Source: Oceanospirillum linum
GTDB lineage: Bacteria; Pseudomonadota; Gammaproteobacteria; Pseudomonadales; Halomonadaceae
Direction: 5' to 3'
Assembly: GCF_001995095.2 (NCBI RefSeq)
Contig: NZ_MTSD02000003.1
Coordinates: 186,001 to 250,000, forward strand
DNA length: 64,000 nucleotides
Made by a program: the position numbers and the translations under genes. Under the pieces are notes generated by a model. It made no database searches, was not told where the DNA came from, and saw only the letters and a program-made list of their open reading frames with translations. Position 1 is the first letter of the stretch. Each line of letters begins with the position of its first letter. Shown piece after piece: positions 8,020 through 17,943 of the stretch.

Positions 8020-10953
8020 CTATCGGCTTTCCAGTAAGCTCTGCCAAATGCGGGTCACATTCGCTCTGTGCTCGGTAAACTGGTCGGCAGGCACGACACT
8101 CGGCACCATCTGCATAGAAGCATCATGGGCTGCCTGCCGGTATACCAGATAAGCCTCACTCAGCTGTGCCACCTGATCAGGCGTTAACAGCCCTACCTGT
8201 TCAACCGTCTCCAGAATACGCATATTATCGGTCCACTGCAGCAGCTCTGGGTGCTGATCACCAAAGCGCAGCACGCAGTACTGAGCGATAAACTCGATAT
8301 CCACCATACCACCGGCATCCTGCTTCAGGTGAAAGCTGGTGTGCTCACCGGTCGCATCGGGCTTGGAGCCCAGGTTATCCCGCATCTTAATCCGCATGGA
8401 GACAACATCATCCCTCAGTTGATTCAGGTCGCGCCGCTCCGTCAGGATTTCGGCCCTTACCTGGGCGAACTTTTCTGCTACTTCAGGGCTGCCCGCTACA
8501 ACCCGTGCCCGCACCAGGGCCTGTTTCTCCCAGGTCCAGGCCTCCTTCAGCTGGTAGTCCCGAAAAGCTTTCACCGAACTGACCAGTAAGCCTGAGTTGC
8601 CCGACGGGCGTAAGCGCATATCCACTTCATACAGCTGACCGGATGGCGTCAGGGTATTCAGAATATGGATAATTCTCTGCCCTAAACGGGTGAAGAAAAC
8701 ACCATTGTCGATGCTCTTTTTACCTTTGCTGTCGCCGTCGGTAACGCCCTGGGGAGCCGCATCATGCAGGAACACCAGATCCAGGTCAGAGCCATAACCC
8801 AGCTCAATGCCTCCCATTTTGCCATAGCCGACAATAACAAAAGCAGGATCGCACAAGACACCATCTGCTTTTGCCGGAACACCGTATTTATCCGTCAGGG
8901 TTTTCCAGGCCATCTGCAACACATATTCCAAAACGGCTTCGGCGATAAACGTGAGGTAATCACTCACCTTCATCAGGTGACGGGTCTGATTGATATCTGA
9001 GGCCGCAACCCGCAACACATGGGCACGCTTAAAGTAGCGCAGGGCTTCCATCTGGGCTTCTTCATCCTCTTCCGGCAGGCGCAGCATCTGCTGACGAAGA
9101 TCGTCCCTCAGCAGTTCAATATCCGCAGGCGTATAAAGCGTGGCCGGGTTGAGCAGTTCGTCCAGCAGAATCGGTGTTTTCGCCAGGTGTTCGGCAATCC
9201 AGGGGCTGGCGGAACACAGCTTTACCAGCTGCCTCAACGCACTTGGATTCTCCATTAACAGTACAAAGTAAGCGCTTCTTCGCAGTACCGCTTCGACCAA
9301 TAGTAACGTTCGTTCCAGGGTTTGTGACGGCGCATGACTCTCCGTCACGGCCTGCAGTAGCATCGGCATAAAGGCTTCCAGGCGCTCACGGCCTTCCCGC
9401 TGTAAGCCCTGAACCACACGGCTGCAACGCAGGCTGTCCAGGCGGCGATAGGTAGACTCCGAATCTTCGAAGCCCTGCTCCTGCAGCAGACGAGCCCCGC
9501 CTTCAGGATCATACTCCCCCTTCCAGAGTGCACCCAGCTCTGCGCTTTGGCTGTCATCCTGCTCCTCTTCATCTTCCGGAGCCGCAATAACATTTGCGAA
9601 GTGCTTACTGACTTTCGCCCTTTCCAGCTCAAGACGGGCTTCAAAATCCTGCCAGTTGTCAAAATTCATGATATAGGCCATACGCAGGCGCGGGAAATCA
9701 TCTTCCGGCAGTGTCTGGGTCTGCTGATCGGCAACACCCTGAAGAGCATGCTCGGCATTGCGTAGGAAGAGATAGCCTTCCAGCAGCTCATCGGTCACCC
9801 CCTGAGGAATCAAACCAAGATCACTGATGATCGGCAGCACTTTACGGATTGAACGCTCCTGTAGCTCAGTATCACGGCCACCACGAATCAGCTGGAACAC
9901 CTGTGTAATAAACTCCACCTCGCGAATACCACCTGGGCCGAGTTTCACATTAGTGAATAATCCCTTACGTCGAACCTCACGGTTTATCATGCTTTTCATA
10001 TCCCGCAGGGATTCAATGGCACTAAAATCCACATACTTGCGGTAAACAAAGGAGTTAAGTTCTTCCAGCAGCGCGTTACCACCGTCAAGATCACCGGCAA
10101 TAATACGGGCCTTAATCATGGCGTAACGCTCCCATTCACGCCCCTGGTCGTGGTAATACTCCACCATGGCATTGTGACTGAGAGCCAGTGAGCCGCTCTG
10201 GCCGTATGGACGCAGGCGCATATCCACACGGAAGACAAAGCCATCAACGGTGTTAACATCCAGCGCGGCAATCAGTTTCTGACCCAGGCGGATAAAAAAG
10301 TCCTGATTATCCAGTGAACGACTGCCGCCCTGTGTCTGGCCGTGTTTCGGGAAACAGAACATCAGATCGATATCAGAGGAGAGATTCAGTTCGCAGGCAC
10401 CCAGTTTCCCCATGCCGATAACCGACATACGCTGCGGTTGTGGTGCGCTGCCCTCTTCCTCTTTGGAGTACGGTGTGCCCCACTTGGGAGTGTAAAAATC
10501 GTACAGCCAGTTCAGGGCCTCATCAACACAGATATCGGCCAGATCACTTAGCTCTGCTGTGGTCTGCCACATATTGGCGGTGAAGGAGAAATCGCGCCAG
10601 ATAATACGCATCATCATCTGACGGCGGAACTGACGCAAAGCACGGTGCAGGTCATTTTCAGTGCTGCAGCCTGCCAGCTTAGCCTGCAGGATCGCCCGCA
10701 TCCGGGCAGCATTTAGCGGGGCAGTGAACCACTCCTGTTCCAGCATCTCCGCCAGCAAATAGGGAAAGCGCAGCATACTATCGACAACATATTCACTGCA
10801 GACGATAATTTTTTCCGCATGGGGCAGTGCTTTCAGCCCTTCAAAAAGCTCAGCGTCCAACCCTTCCTGCAGTTTCTGCCACTGCTGATCCGATGTTGTT
10901 TGCAGGTTTTCCGGCAGCTGTTGGGCAGGTTGTTGCAGGATTGATGACGACAT
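8020..10953 (-). CDS. glnE: Bifunctional glutamine synthetase adenylyltransferase/adenylyl-removing enzyme
   Basis: 977 residues, close to the usual 940-990 of GlnE. It adds AMP to, and removes it from, glutamine synthetase under control of PII and glutamine. Two nucleotidyltransferase domains are visible: the N-terminal deadenylylating one with LSSDIDLMF near residue 195, and the C-terminal adenylylating one with GYGSDLDLVF near 720, each preceded by a GMGKLG or GYGKMG motif. A good AAGGAAG ribosome site precedes ATG 10953. The acidic linker EDEEEQDDSQ near 455 is longer than I would expect. The gene stands alone between convergent and divergent neighbours. Confidence 0.97.
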   Translation of the reverse strand: MSSSILQQPAQQLPENLQTTSDQQWQKLQEGLDAELFEGLKALPHAEKIIVCSEYVVDSMLRFPYLLAEMLEQEWFTAPLNAARMRAILQAKLAGCSTENDLHRALRQFRRQMMMRIIWRDFSFTANMWQTTAELSDLADICVDEALNWLYDFYTPKWGTPYSKEEEGSAPQPQRMSVIGMGKLGACELNLSSDIDLMFCFPKHGQTQGGSRSLDNQDFFIRLGQKLIAALDVNTVDGFVFRVDMRLRPYGQSGSLALSHNAMVEYYHDQGREWERYAMIKARIIAGDLDGGNALLEELNSFVYRKYVDFSAIESLRDMKSMINREVRRKGLFTNVKLGPGGIREVEFITQVFQLIRGGRDTELQERSIRKVLPIISDLGLIPQGVTDELLEGYLFLRNAEHALQGVADQQTQTLPEDDFPRLRMAYIMNFDNWQDFEARLELERAKVSKHFANVIAAPEDEEEQDDSQSAELGALWKGEYDPEGGARLLQEQGFEDSESTYRRLDSLRCSRVVQGLQREGRERLEAFMPMLLQAVTESHAPSQTLERTLLLVEAVLRRSAYFVLLMENPSALRQLVKLCSASPWIAEHLAKTPILLDELLNPATLYTPADIELLRDDLRQQMLRLPEEDEEAQMEALRYFKRAHVLRVAASDINQTRHLMKVSDYLTFIAEAVLEYVLQMAWKTLTDKYGVPAKADGVLCDPAFVIVGYGKMGGIELGYGSDLDLVFLHDAAPQGVTDGDSKGKKSIDNGVFFTRLGQRIIHILNTLTPSGQLYEVDMRLRPSGNSGLLVSSVKAFRDYQLKEAWTWEKQALVRARVVAGSPEVAEKFAQVRAEILTERRDLNQLRDDVVSMRIKMRDNLGSKPDATGEHTSFHLKQDAGGMVDIEFIAQYCVLRFGDQHPELLQWTDNMRILETVEQVGLLTPDQVAQLSEAYLVYRQAAHDASMQMVPSVVPADQFTEHRANVTRIWQSLLESR

Positions 10954-11290
10954 GATGCTTCCTTATCTATTCTAATCTTCTGGTAACAATACGATGCCAG
11001 CGATAAAAACCACAATAATTGCAGCAGAATATCGGTCAGTACAAACCTGACAGAAGAGATAACCTGATACAGATCCCTGGCAGCACAACCAAAGCAAGCT
11101 TATCCAAAAGACACGGCCAATGCGAAATTTTATACCCAAAGCCCATGAGAACAGGGACTGGCGCTCATTTCATACCTCCGTTTTGCCCTGCACAATGTAT
11201 AATGCCAACGCTCCTAAAGGGATTCGGGTGCAATAAAAAGCATAAAAAACCAAAAAATAACATATCACTCCAATTGCAAAGGACCATCCC
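10954..11290. other. Divergent intergenic region glnE/nhaB
   Basis: About 340 bases that must hold the glnE and nhaB promoters. The right half is A/T-rich. AAAGGA lies seven bases before the nhaB ATG. I see no dyad or terminator I would stand behind. Confidence 0.4.
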
Positions 11291-12805
11291 ATGGCCCAAA
11301 CCATCCCCCAAGGCTTTTTGCGTAATTTTCTTGGCAACTCTCCTGTGTGGTACAAGCAAGTTATTCTCGCCTTTCTGATTATCAACCCTATTCTCTATAT
11401 GACTCCCGGACTCGGCCCTTTCGTGACAGGCTGGCTTCTGATTGTCGAATTCATATTCACTCTGGCAATGGCCCTCAAATGCTATCCGCTGCAACCTGGC
11501 GGTTTGTTGGCAATTGAGGCGATTGTCATTGGACTGGCATCCCCTGAAACAGTGATGCATGAGATTGAAGGAAACCTTGAGGTTATTCTCTTGCTGGTCT
11601 TTATGGTGGCAGGCATTTACTTTATGAAGCAGCTGCTGCTCTTTGCCTTCACTAAGATCCTGCTGGGAGTACGCTCAAAACCCATACTTTCTTTGCTCTT
11701 CAGTATCACCGCAGCGCTCCTGTCGGCATTCCTCGATGCACTGACCGTGACCGCGGTCGTTATCAGCATTGGCGTTGGCTTCTACTCTGTTTATCACAAG
11801 GTTGCCTCAGGTAAACAGTTTCAGCATGACAGCCATGACCACGGCAATGATGGTTCTCTGGCAGAACAACACCATAATGATCTTGAGCAGTTCCGGGCTT
11901 TCCTGCGCAGCCTGCTGATGCATGCCGCCGTTGGTACCGCACTCGGCGGTGTTTGCACTCTGGTGGGTGAGCCACAAAACCTGTTGATCGCTAAGGTAGC
12001 AGGTTGGAACTTTGTCGAATTTTTTATCCGAATGGCCCCGGTTACCATGCCTGTTCTGGTTGTTGGTCTGGTCACTTGCCTGCTTCTGGAGAAGACTAAG
12101 GCTTTTGGTTATGGCGAACTACTCCCTGAGTCCGTACGTCAGATTCTGGAGAATTTTGATAAGCACCAAACTGAAAAGCGCACAGGCAAGGATAAGGCCG
12201 CTCTGATTGTTCAGGCCATTACCGCCGTATTTCTGATATTGGCTCTGGCATTTCATATTGCAGAGGTGGGCCTGATAGGCCTGGCTATTATCGTGCTGCA
12301 AACAGCGCTTAATGGCATCACCGAAGAGCACCAGATCGGCCATGCTTTTGAGGAAGCTCTGCCATTCACCGCATTATTAGTGGTCTTTTTCTCTGTGGTG
12401 GCTGTAATCCATGAGCAGCACCTTTTCCAGCCATTTATCCATATGGTTTTAAGCTTGGAAACCAGCCAGCAACCCGCAATGCTTTTTATTGCTAACGGTG
12501 TGCTATCCGCCATCAGTGATAACGTGTTTGTCGCAACGGTTTATATCTCTGAGATTAAAGCCGCACTGGATGCCGGAGAGATTACCCGTGAGCACTTCGA
12601 TACGCTGGCTGTTGCCGTTAATACAGGTACAAACCTGCCCAGTGTCGCAACACCAAATGGCCAGGCAGCTTTCCTTTTTCTGTTAACGTCTGCCATTGCG
12701 CCTCTGGTCCGGCTATCCTACGGCCGAATGGTGATAATGGCGCTGCCTTACACCATTGTTATGTCTGCCACGGGCCTGTATGCCGTAATCTACTGGGTGC
12801 ACTAA
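11291..12805 (+). CDS. nhaB: Na+/H+ antiporter NhaB
   Basis: 504 residues with about 12 membrane helices, the normal length for NhaB. The N-terminus [20 protein letters not shown] and the segments [38 protein letters not shown] and [20 protein letters not shown] are strongly NhaB-like. It exchanges cytoplasmic Na+ for protons at the inner membrane, as expected for a marine organism. A His/Asp-rich hydrophilic loop near residues 178-200 ([10 protein letters not shown]) may be cytoplasmic. Single gene, terminated 75 bases downstream. Confidence 0.97.
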   Translation: MAQTIPQGFLRNFLGNSPVWYKQVILAFLIINPILYMTPGLGPFVTGWLLIVEFIFTLAMALKCYPLQPGGLLAIEAIVIGLASPETVMHEIEGNLEVILLLVFMVAGIYFMKQLLLFAFTKILLGVRSKPILSLLFSITAALLSAFLDALTVTAVVISIGVGFYSVYHKVASGKQFQHDSHDHGNDGSLAEQHHNDLEQFRAFLRSLLMHAAVGTALGGVCTLVGEPQNLLIAKVAGWNFVEFFIRMAPVTMPVLVVGLVTCLLLEKTKAFGYGELLPESVRQILENFDKHQTEKRTGKDKAALIVQAITAVFLILALAFHIAEVGLIGLAIIVLQTALNGITEEHQIGHAFEEALPFTALLVVFFSVVAVIHEQHLFQPFIHMVLSLETSQQPAMLFIANGVLSAISDNVFVATVYISEIKAALDAGEITREHFDTLAVAVNTGTNLPSVATPNGQAAFLFLLTSAIAPLVRLSYGRMVIMALPYTIVMSATGLYAVIYWVH

Positions 12806-13108
12806 CCCGGAGCTACGCCTTACTTCTCCATGGGGCGCTATAAAAGAAGCCGCTGTAATTTATTTTTCAGGCTCCTCATAAAACTGCCGTGCTTTATGTA
12901 AACGCGGCAGTTTCTTTTTTCTGCTTATAAATCAAAGCACACCACCTTATCTTCTTCGAAAACGATGTTACCGGCATAAAAGCTGTTTACATTTCTCCTC
13001 CAGCACCATCCTTGCTTCATTCAAACGTATGTTTTAAATTCGATCACCTTTGACTCGGGTCAAAAGCAATCATCCAATAAAGAAAACAAAAATAAAATCG
13101 GAGCCGCT
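12806..13108. other. Intergenic region nhaB/chemoreceptor
   Basis: Contains the nhaB terminator at 12881-12920. The right half must hold the chemoreceptor promoter, and GGAG lies six bases before its ATG. Nothing else recognised. Confidence 0.5.
12881..12920 (+). terminator. Terminator of nhaB
   Basis: Arms AAACTGCCG and CGGCAGTTT, extendable by a G-T and a G-C pair, followed by TTTCTTTTTT. Confidence 0.85.
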
Positions 13109-14584
13109 ATGACACTTTCGCAACTTACAGAGAGTTTTATACCAGACAGCCTTCGGCAGGATCAGGACCGGCTTATCCATGCCCGAACTGTTGTCACCGT
13201 TGCCCTTCTGGCTGGCGTCATCGCACCTGTCTTTGCAGTCAGCTACTTCAAGAACCAGCATCCCGCCATGGGCTGGGGGATTCTGCTGGGTAGTGCAGGA
13301 CTTCTGATCGGGCCTGTCCTGTTGCGCATTACCGCGCAGGAGCGCTGGGTAGCCGAAGGTGTGATCAGTTGTATGTATGCGATGATCGTTTGGATGCTTT
13401 ATGTTAATGGAGGCATCATGTCGAGCAGTGCACTCTGGATGGCATCCATTCCTTTTGCTGCTATTTTTATCGCCGGGCGGGGCTCAGGCTATTTCTGGTC
13501 ATTGGTAAGTCTGTGCACCATTGCTACGTTTCTCTATATTGATCAAAACAACATTCCTCTACCGGAGTCCCCGATTCCGGAAAGCATGATTCCCTCTCAG
13601 CAAGCAAAATCCCTGATCGGGATGAGCCTGATTGTTATGGTTCTGGCTTTGGCCTTTGATAAAGCCAAGTCCAAGGGTTTTGAGCAACTGGAAACAGCCC
13701 GTAAAGCCAGTGAACAGAATGAGCAACGTATTGCTGAAATTCTGGCTAAAGTCACCTCCTCAGTGCATCAGGCAGAAAACGTCAGCCGGGATGTCACCTC
13801 CAGTGCTCAGCGCATCACCCAAACCATGCAACAGCAAAACCAGGCTCTGGGAAGTATGGTTGAAGAGGCCGATAAGATCGTCATGGACGTTTGCCAGCAA
13901 GCCTGTGATGCCGACCTTGCGGTGACTACCGCCAAGAAAGCCGGCTCGGAAGCCAATGAGGGCGGAACGGTCATGAATAATGCAGTAAATAAGCTTAACC
14001 GGGCCACAGAGGTCATTATGAATGCAGCAGAGCGGCTGGAAACCCTGGAGCAAAGCAGTCATGAGGTGAACTCTATCGTGGTCATGATTCACGATATTGC
14101 GGAGCAAACCAACCTGCTGGCGCTAAACGCAGCCATTGAAGCAGCCCGGGCCGGGGAGCAAGGCCGGGGCTTCGCTGTCGTTGCCGATGAAGTTCGGGGG
14201 CTGGCAGAGCGCACCCGTAACGCCACCCAGGATATCAGCGATAAGATCCGCCTGATTGTTGATGGTACAGAGTCTGCTGTTGCAGCCATGCAGGAAGGCA
14301 GTCAGGAGGTTCAGCTGGGGCAGAGTCATGCCCAGGCTGCCCAGGAACAGATTCAGGCAATTATCCAGGATACCTGCCAACTGGGTCAGCAAATGGAGCA
14401 ACTCTCCACCACGGGACAACAGCAACAAACAACCTTTACCCACTATGCGGAAGAGATCCGCAATATTGGCCAGCAAGTTGTACAGTTAGCGGACGAGACG
14501 CAGCAAATTCAAAGCAATATTGAGCAACTGGATCAAATTATGGGAGAGCTGAGCCGATCGGTAAGAGCATTCGAGAGAGCCTAA
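13109..14584 (+). CDS. Methyl-accepting chemotaxis protein with polytopic membrane sensor region
   Basis: 491 residues. The N-terminal 195 residues hold about six hydrophobic segments and no large periplasmic ligand domain. This differs from the usual two-helix receptor and suggests sensing within or close to the membrane. There is no obvious HAMP; the chain runs straight into a coiled coil ([20 protein letters not shown]). The cytoplasmic hairpin tip [20 protein letters not shown] near residue 333 is canonical and binds CheA and CheW. The C-terminus RSVRAFERA lacks a CheR-binding pentapeptide. Ligand unknown. Confidence 0.9.
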   Translation: MTLSQLTESFIPDSLRQDQDRLIHARTVVTVALLAGVIAPVFAVSYFKNQHPAMGWGILLGSAGLLIGPVLLRITAQERWVAEGVISCMYAMIVWMLYVNGGIMSSSALWMASIPFAAIFIAGRGSGYFWSLVSLCTIATFLYIDQNNIPLPESPIPESMIPSQQAKSLIGMSLIVMVLALAFDKAKSKGFEQLETARKASEQNEQRIAEILAKVTSSVHQAENVSRDVTSSAQRITQTMQQQNQALGSMVEEADKIVMDVCQQACDADLAVTTAKKAGSEANEGGTVMNNAVNKLNRATEVIMNAAERLETLEQSSHEVNSIVVMIHDIAEQTNLLALNAAIEAARAGEQGRGFAVVADEVRGLAERTRNATQDISDKIRLIVDGTESAVAAMQEGSQEVQLGQSHAQAAQEQIQAIIQDTCQLGQQMEQLSTTGQQQQTTFTHYAEEIRNIGQQVVQLADETQQIQSNIEQLDQIMGELSRSVRAFERA

Positions 14585-14696
14585 ATATTTTGCAGGCCAT
14601 TTTCTCGCCAAGGAAGGCAAAATATAGCACTATTACCCGCATGCGATGATCGTTGACCTCCCGTGACCAGCTGACTCCCAAGAGGTAATCTCCACC

Positions 14697-16379
14697 ATGC
14701 AAAAACTGGCTACTCTCACCTGCCTGTTAGCACTTTATGCTTGCGGTGAAGGCTCCGGTGAAATAAACACCTCCAGCAACAGTGGTTCAGGTAATGCGTC
14801 GACATGCAGTGGCATTCATTATTCAACTCAAGCGGCTAACACCTCTGGCTTAGATCCTCTGCTGACCTCCCAATGGCACCTTCTTAATAACAGAAACAAT
14901 CCAGGGACAGCCGGTCAGGATATCAATCTTCCACAGACATTGTGGAGCGAAGCCACCGGAGCCGGAGTCAAAATCGCAGTAATTGATGGCAGCATCGACT
15001 ACAACCACCCGGACCTGCAGCCCAACCTTGACCTGGATAACTCTTGTCAGTTTGGCACCTCTCTATCCGGCGGGCATGCAACATCCGTCACAGGCCTTAT
15101 CAGCGCGGTCAGAAATAATGCATTAGGTGGTTCAGGGGTTGCCCCCGAAAGCAAAATCCAGGGTTTTAATACACTTGATGCAGACCCCACCGTAACCGTT
15201 TGGGAAACATCACTATCGGCAACCAGTGAACGTAATCGCGATGTTGATATTTTCAATATGAGCCTGGGCTATGGCATTGAAACAACGCCCATTGATTACG
15301 ATACTAATATTGCGTCCATGGTTAAGTCCGGTACAGAGTCCGGCCGTAACGGTCTGGGTGCACTTTATTTTAAAGCGGCAGGTAATAACTTCAGCGACCC
15401 GGTCTGCTCAACTAAGAACTACCACTCAGAATTTCTGCCCTGCCAGGGATCAGCCTTAGATCCGGATAATAATATCCCCTATCTGATGGTGGTATCGTCC
15501 CTGAATGCAAACGGCACTAAAGCCAGTTATTCCTCCTCAGGCGCGAATATACTCTTTTCATCTCCCGGAGGTGACAGCGGGACGGGGCTTGTCACCACAA
15601 ATGATATCAGTCTGGCAACCGACCTTACTGATATCAGAGGAGTGAAAGGCTATACCAGCGCTTTTTCAGGAACATCTGCAGCAACACCACTGGTATCAGG
15701 GGTGGCCGCCTTAGTTCTTGAAGCAAACCCGAATTTAGGCTGGCGGGATGTACGGGATATTCTGATCAGAACTGCGGATAAAGTTGATACAGGTGACAAC
15801 TCAGGCGAGGATAACTACATCGTCATCGGTAATGATGGCTCGATATTAAAAACCCGCACACCATCCAGCAACCTGATTATTGAGCATACCTGGCAAACAA
15901 ACGCAGCAGGGCTTTCGTATCATAACCACTATGGCTTTGGGCGAATTAATGCGGTTAGTGCGGTAGATAGGGCCAAATCCTATAGCACTAACTTACCTGA
16001 GCTTATAAGTGTCAGCACGGAAGATGGAAGCGGCGGAGCTATACCCAATAGCAGCAATAATCCCTTATCATCCTCGCTCTCCATTTCAGGCGAACTGAGC
16101 ACTGTAGAGTCTGTCCAGCTAAAGCTCGAGCTAAGTCATCCCTACGCTTCCGATCTGATGGTTAAACTGATTGCACCGTCCGGTACAGAGAGTATCGTGA
16201 TGACACCCAGAAATGCACTTAATGCTGAGATTAACCGTTATGAGTTCACGTTACTGAGTCAAATGTTCTATGGAGAAACAGCCTCAGGTTCCTGGCAACT
16301 TAAGGTGTACGATACACAGGCAGACACTTTGGGCACAGGCACCCTTCACAGCTGGTCATTGACCATTTTAGGACACTAA
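14697..16379 (+). CDS. Subtilisin-like (S8) serine protease lipoprotein with C-terminal P domain
   Basis: 560 residues. The N-terminus MQKLATLTCLLALYACGEGS has a short signal with a lipobox-like LYAC, so the protein is probably lipid-anchored at Cys16 after a Ser/Gly/Asn-rich linker. The catalytic triad is clear: Asp97 in KIAVIDGSIDYNHPDL, His127 in SGGHATSVTGL and Ser327 in FSGTSAATPLVSG. The oxyanion Asn lies in AAGNN near 230. Residues about 440-560 form a proprotein-convertase P domain (LSHPYASDLMVKLIAPSG, GSWQLKVYD, LHSWSLTILGH). Only about 50 residues separate the lipobox from the catalytic domain, so there is no normal propeptide. The next gene may supply it in trans. Confidence 0.9.
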   Translation: MQKLATLTCLLALYACGEGSGEINTSSNSGSGNASTCSGIHYSTQAANTSGLDPLLTSQWHLLNNRNNPGTAGQDINLPQTLWSEATGAGVKIAVIDGSIDYNHPDLQPNLDLDNSCQFGTSLSGGHATSVTGLISAVRNNALGGSGVAPESKIQGFNTLDADPTVTVWETSLSATSERNRDVDIFNMSLGYGIETTPIDYDTNIASMVKSGTESGRNGLGALYFKAAGNNFSDPVCSTKNYHSEFLPCQGSALDPDNNIPYLMVVSSLNANGTKASYSSSGANILFSSPGGDSGTGLVTTNDISLATDLTDIRGVKGYTSAFSGTSAATPLVSGVAALVLEANPNLGWRDVRDILIRTADKVDTGDNSGEDNYIVIGNDGSILKTRTPSSNLIIEHTWQTNAAGLSYHNHYGFGRINAVSAVDRAKSYSTNLPELISVSTEDGSGGAIPNSSNNPLSSSLSISGELSTVESVQLKLELSHPYASDLMVKLIAPSGTESIVMTPRNALNAEINRYEFTLLSQMFYGETASGSWQLKVYDTQADTLGTGTLHSWSLTILGH

Positions 16380-16423
16380 GCAAATATAAGCCGACCAGCT
16401 TTAACAAACACAGGATAATAAAA

Positions 16424-16975
16424 ATGCGTTTATTGACCCTGATATTCTCTGGTTTACTGACACTGCTACCGCTATCAGCCTGTGCTTATGATGGTAAAAA
16501 ACCGATGGTGGCCCAGGATCAGCTTCCTGCACACCTGAAAACCGGTAAACAGATCCGTATCGAAAACAGTCACTACCTGATTCTCGACCAGGTCAGAGCC
16601 TATAATACTGAAAGCCAAACGAGTCAGAGAGCCCTGCAAAGCAGTGACACTGAAATTGGCCGGAAAGGGAGCTATAGCATCAGGGCAAAAGCCGCCGCCA
16701 ATGATGACGGACGCCCGGTGATCTGGAATCAAACCACTCAACGTTATGCTGTTTTACTGGATGAACTGGGCCTTGTTCTCACGGAAAACGGTGAGGCTGA
16801 AGCGATTGCCCAACAATACGGGATGTCCCTGTCCGTTCAAATCAAGCGCCTGAACAGAGCCTACTTCCAAATTGATGCGAACAAAATTCCAGACCTGATG
16901 CGCCAGCTACAACAGGATAGTCGGGTCAAATCCATCATCCCGAGTCTACTGGAAAACCCTCGTCAGCCTATGTAG
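16424..16975 (+). CDS. Small exported protein, possible in-trans propeptide/chaperone of the upstream protease
   Basis: 183 residues with a cleavable signal peptide (MRLLTLIFSGLLTLLPLSAC; a lipobox-type Cys20 is possible). The C-terminal 60 residues, from AIAQQYGMSLSVQIKRLNRA through IPDLMRQLQQDSRVKSIIP, have the pattern of a subtilisin I9 propeptide/inhibitor: a beta strand, then a helix ending in L-x-x-D-x-x-V-x-x-I-x-P. It lies 44 bases downstream of the S8 protease, which has no propeptide of its own. The Aeromonas sobria subtilase ASP is likewise followed by a gene (ORF2) for a protein needed for its maturation. Function here is inference. Confidence 0.65.
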   Translation: MRLLTLIFSGLLTLLPLSACAYDGKKPMVAQDQLPAHLKTGKQIRIENSHYLILDQVRAYNTESQTSQRALQSSDTEIGRKGSYSIRAKAAANDDGRPVIWNQTTQRYAVLLDELGLVLTENGEAEAIAQQYGMSLSVQIKRLNRAYFQIDANKIPDLMRQLQQDSRVKSIIPSLLENPRQPM

Positions 16976-16995
16976 CCCTGAAAGCGACAGAAATC

Positions 16996-17025
16996 CTCAG
17001 GACTGAGAGGCTTTCCAGTCCTGAG
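16996..17025. terminator. Perfect hairpin spanning the 3' end of the GntR gene
   Basis: Arms CTCAGGACTG and CAGTCCTGAG with a 10-base loop. The dyad includes the stop codon of the minus-strand regulator gene and lies 21 bases after the stop of the plus-strand exported protein. No proper T-run follows on either strand, so it may be a terminator or an mRNA 3' stabiliser. Confidence 0.45.
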
Positions 17026-17728
17026 CGGCCCGAAAGCGCGCCTTCAGATAAACCATTAGCTCATCAAGAGCTGACTCAGCCGCTGACGCATCACTTTGCT
17101 CAATAGCCTGATACAGGCGCTGGTGAACAGCGACAACATCCACACGATCCCGAAAACGATACACCACCATATTGGTAACCGGCTGCATCGCCTCAATAAC
17201 CGCGTACATCAGAAACTGCAGCATCGAGTTCTGACAAGCATCCACCAAAGCACGATGAAAGCGTACATCAGAAGCGCAAAACTCCTCATCCGACAGAGAC
17301 TCAGACTGTTGCTGCTCTAGCTCCTGCTGCAGCTGCTTCAGTACTGATTTATCAGGGTTCAGTGCAGCCAGACGGACACAGGTTCTCTCCAGCTCGTGAC
17401 GGGCATCAGCGATCTCAGTCAGACTGAACTGATCCATACTTGCCAAGAGAGTAGCCGAAGCGGTCAGGCTCTGGCTGGCATCCTCCAGGGACGGACGGTT
17501 AACAAATGTGCCACCTGTAGGACCACGGCGGGAGCGGATCAGGTTCTGCGCGGCCAGCCGCTTCAGAGCTTCACGAATGGTCGGACGAGACACCTGATAA
17601 CGGGCAGCCAACTCATCCTCCGTTGGCAGACGATCATCGGCCTTTAGCTCGCCAGACATAATGGCATCACGCAGTTGCTCAGAGATCTGCTTGGCCAGAC
17701 TTTGAGTCATCAGGGGTTGGATTTTCAC
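16997..17728 (-). CDS. FadR/GntR family transcriptional regulator
   Basis: 243 residues. The N-terminal winged helix has LAKQISEQLRDAIMSGELKA, LPTEDELAARYQVSRPTIRE and LKRLAAQNLIRSRRGPTGG, the typical GntR DNA-binding domain. The C-terminal all-helical FCD domain binds small acids, with metal-ligand-like residues (DVRFHRALVDAC, AVHQRLYQAI). A longer frame exists to 17956, but GTG 17728 with GAGGT five bases upstream fits the family N-terminus. The gene is divergent from acuI, and a perfect dyad lies between them, so it probably controls acuI and itself. Effector unknown; an acrylate- or propionate-related compound is plausible. Confidence 0.85.
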   Translation of the reverse strand: MKIQPLMTQSLAKQISEQLRDAIMSGELKADDRLPTEDELAARYQVSRPTIREALKRLAAQNLIRSRRGPTGGTFVNRPSLEDASQSLTASATLLASMDQFSLTEIADARHELERTCVRLAALNPDKSVLKQLQQELEQQQSESLSDEEFCASDVRFHRALVDACQNSMLQFLMYAVIEAMQPVTNMVVYRFRDRVDVVAVHQRLYQAIEQSDASAAESALDELMVYLKARFRAAQDWKASQS

Positions 17729-17833
17729 AACAAACCTCGGGATAGAAACAGACCGGATGTCCGAACAACCAGTATTAAAAAAGCCGTGCAATTCGGGGTT
17801 AATAATACCAAAACTTATTATACCTTGCACCAA

Positions 17834-17860
17834 TCTTCTATTTGTTTGACAAATAGAAGA
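17834..17860. promoter_or_regulatory. Operator dyad between the GntR regulator and acuI
   Basis: A perfect 12-bp inverted repeat (TCTTCTATTTGT and ACAAATAGAAGA) with a TTG spacer. It contains a consensus -35 hexamer TTGACA (17846-17851) reading towards acuI. A minus-strand TATAAT at 17822-17817 lies beside it, facing the regulator. The position suits a FadR-family repressor acting on both genes. Confidence 0.75.
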
Positions 17861-17943
17861 ATAACCCATTAACCTTAGCAAAAAGCGATCCCGGAAATGA
17901 GAAAAGAAGCGATTCATTCCGATAACTAACAAGGTATAGCAAC

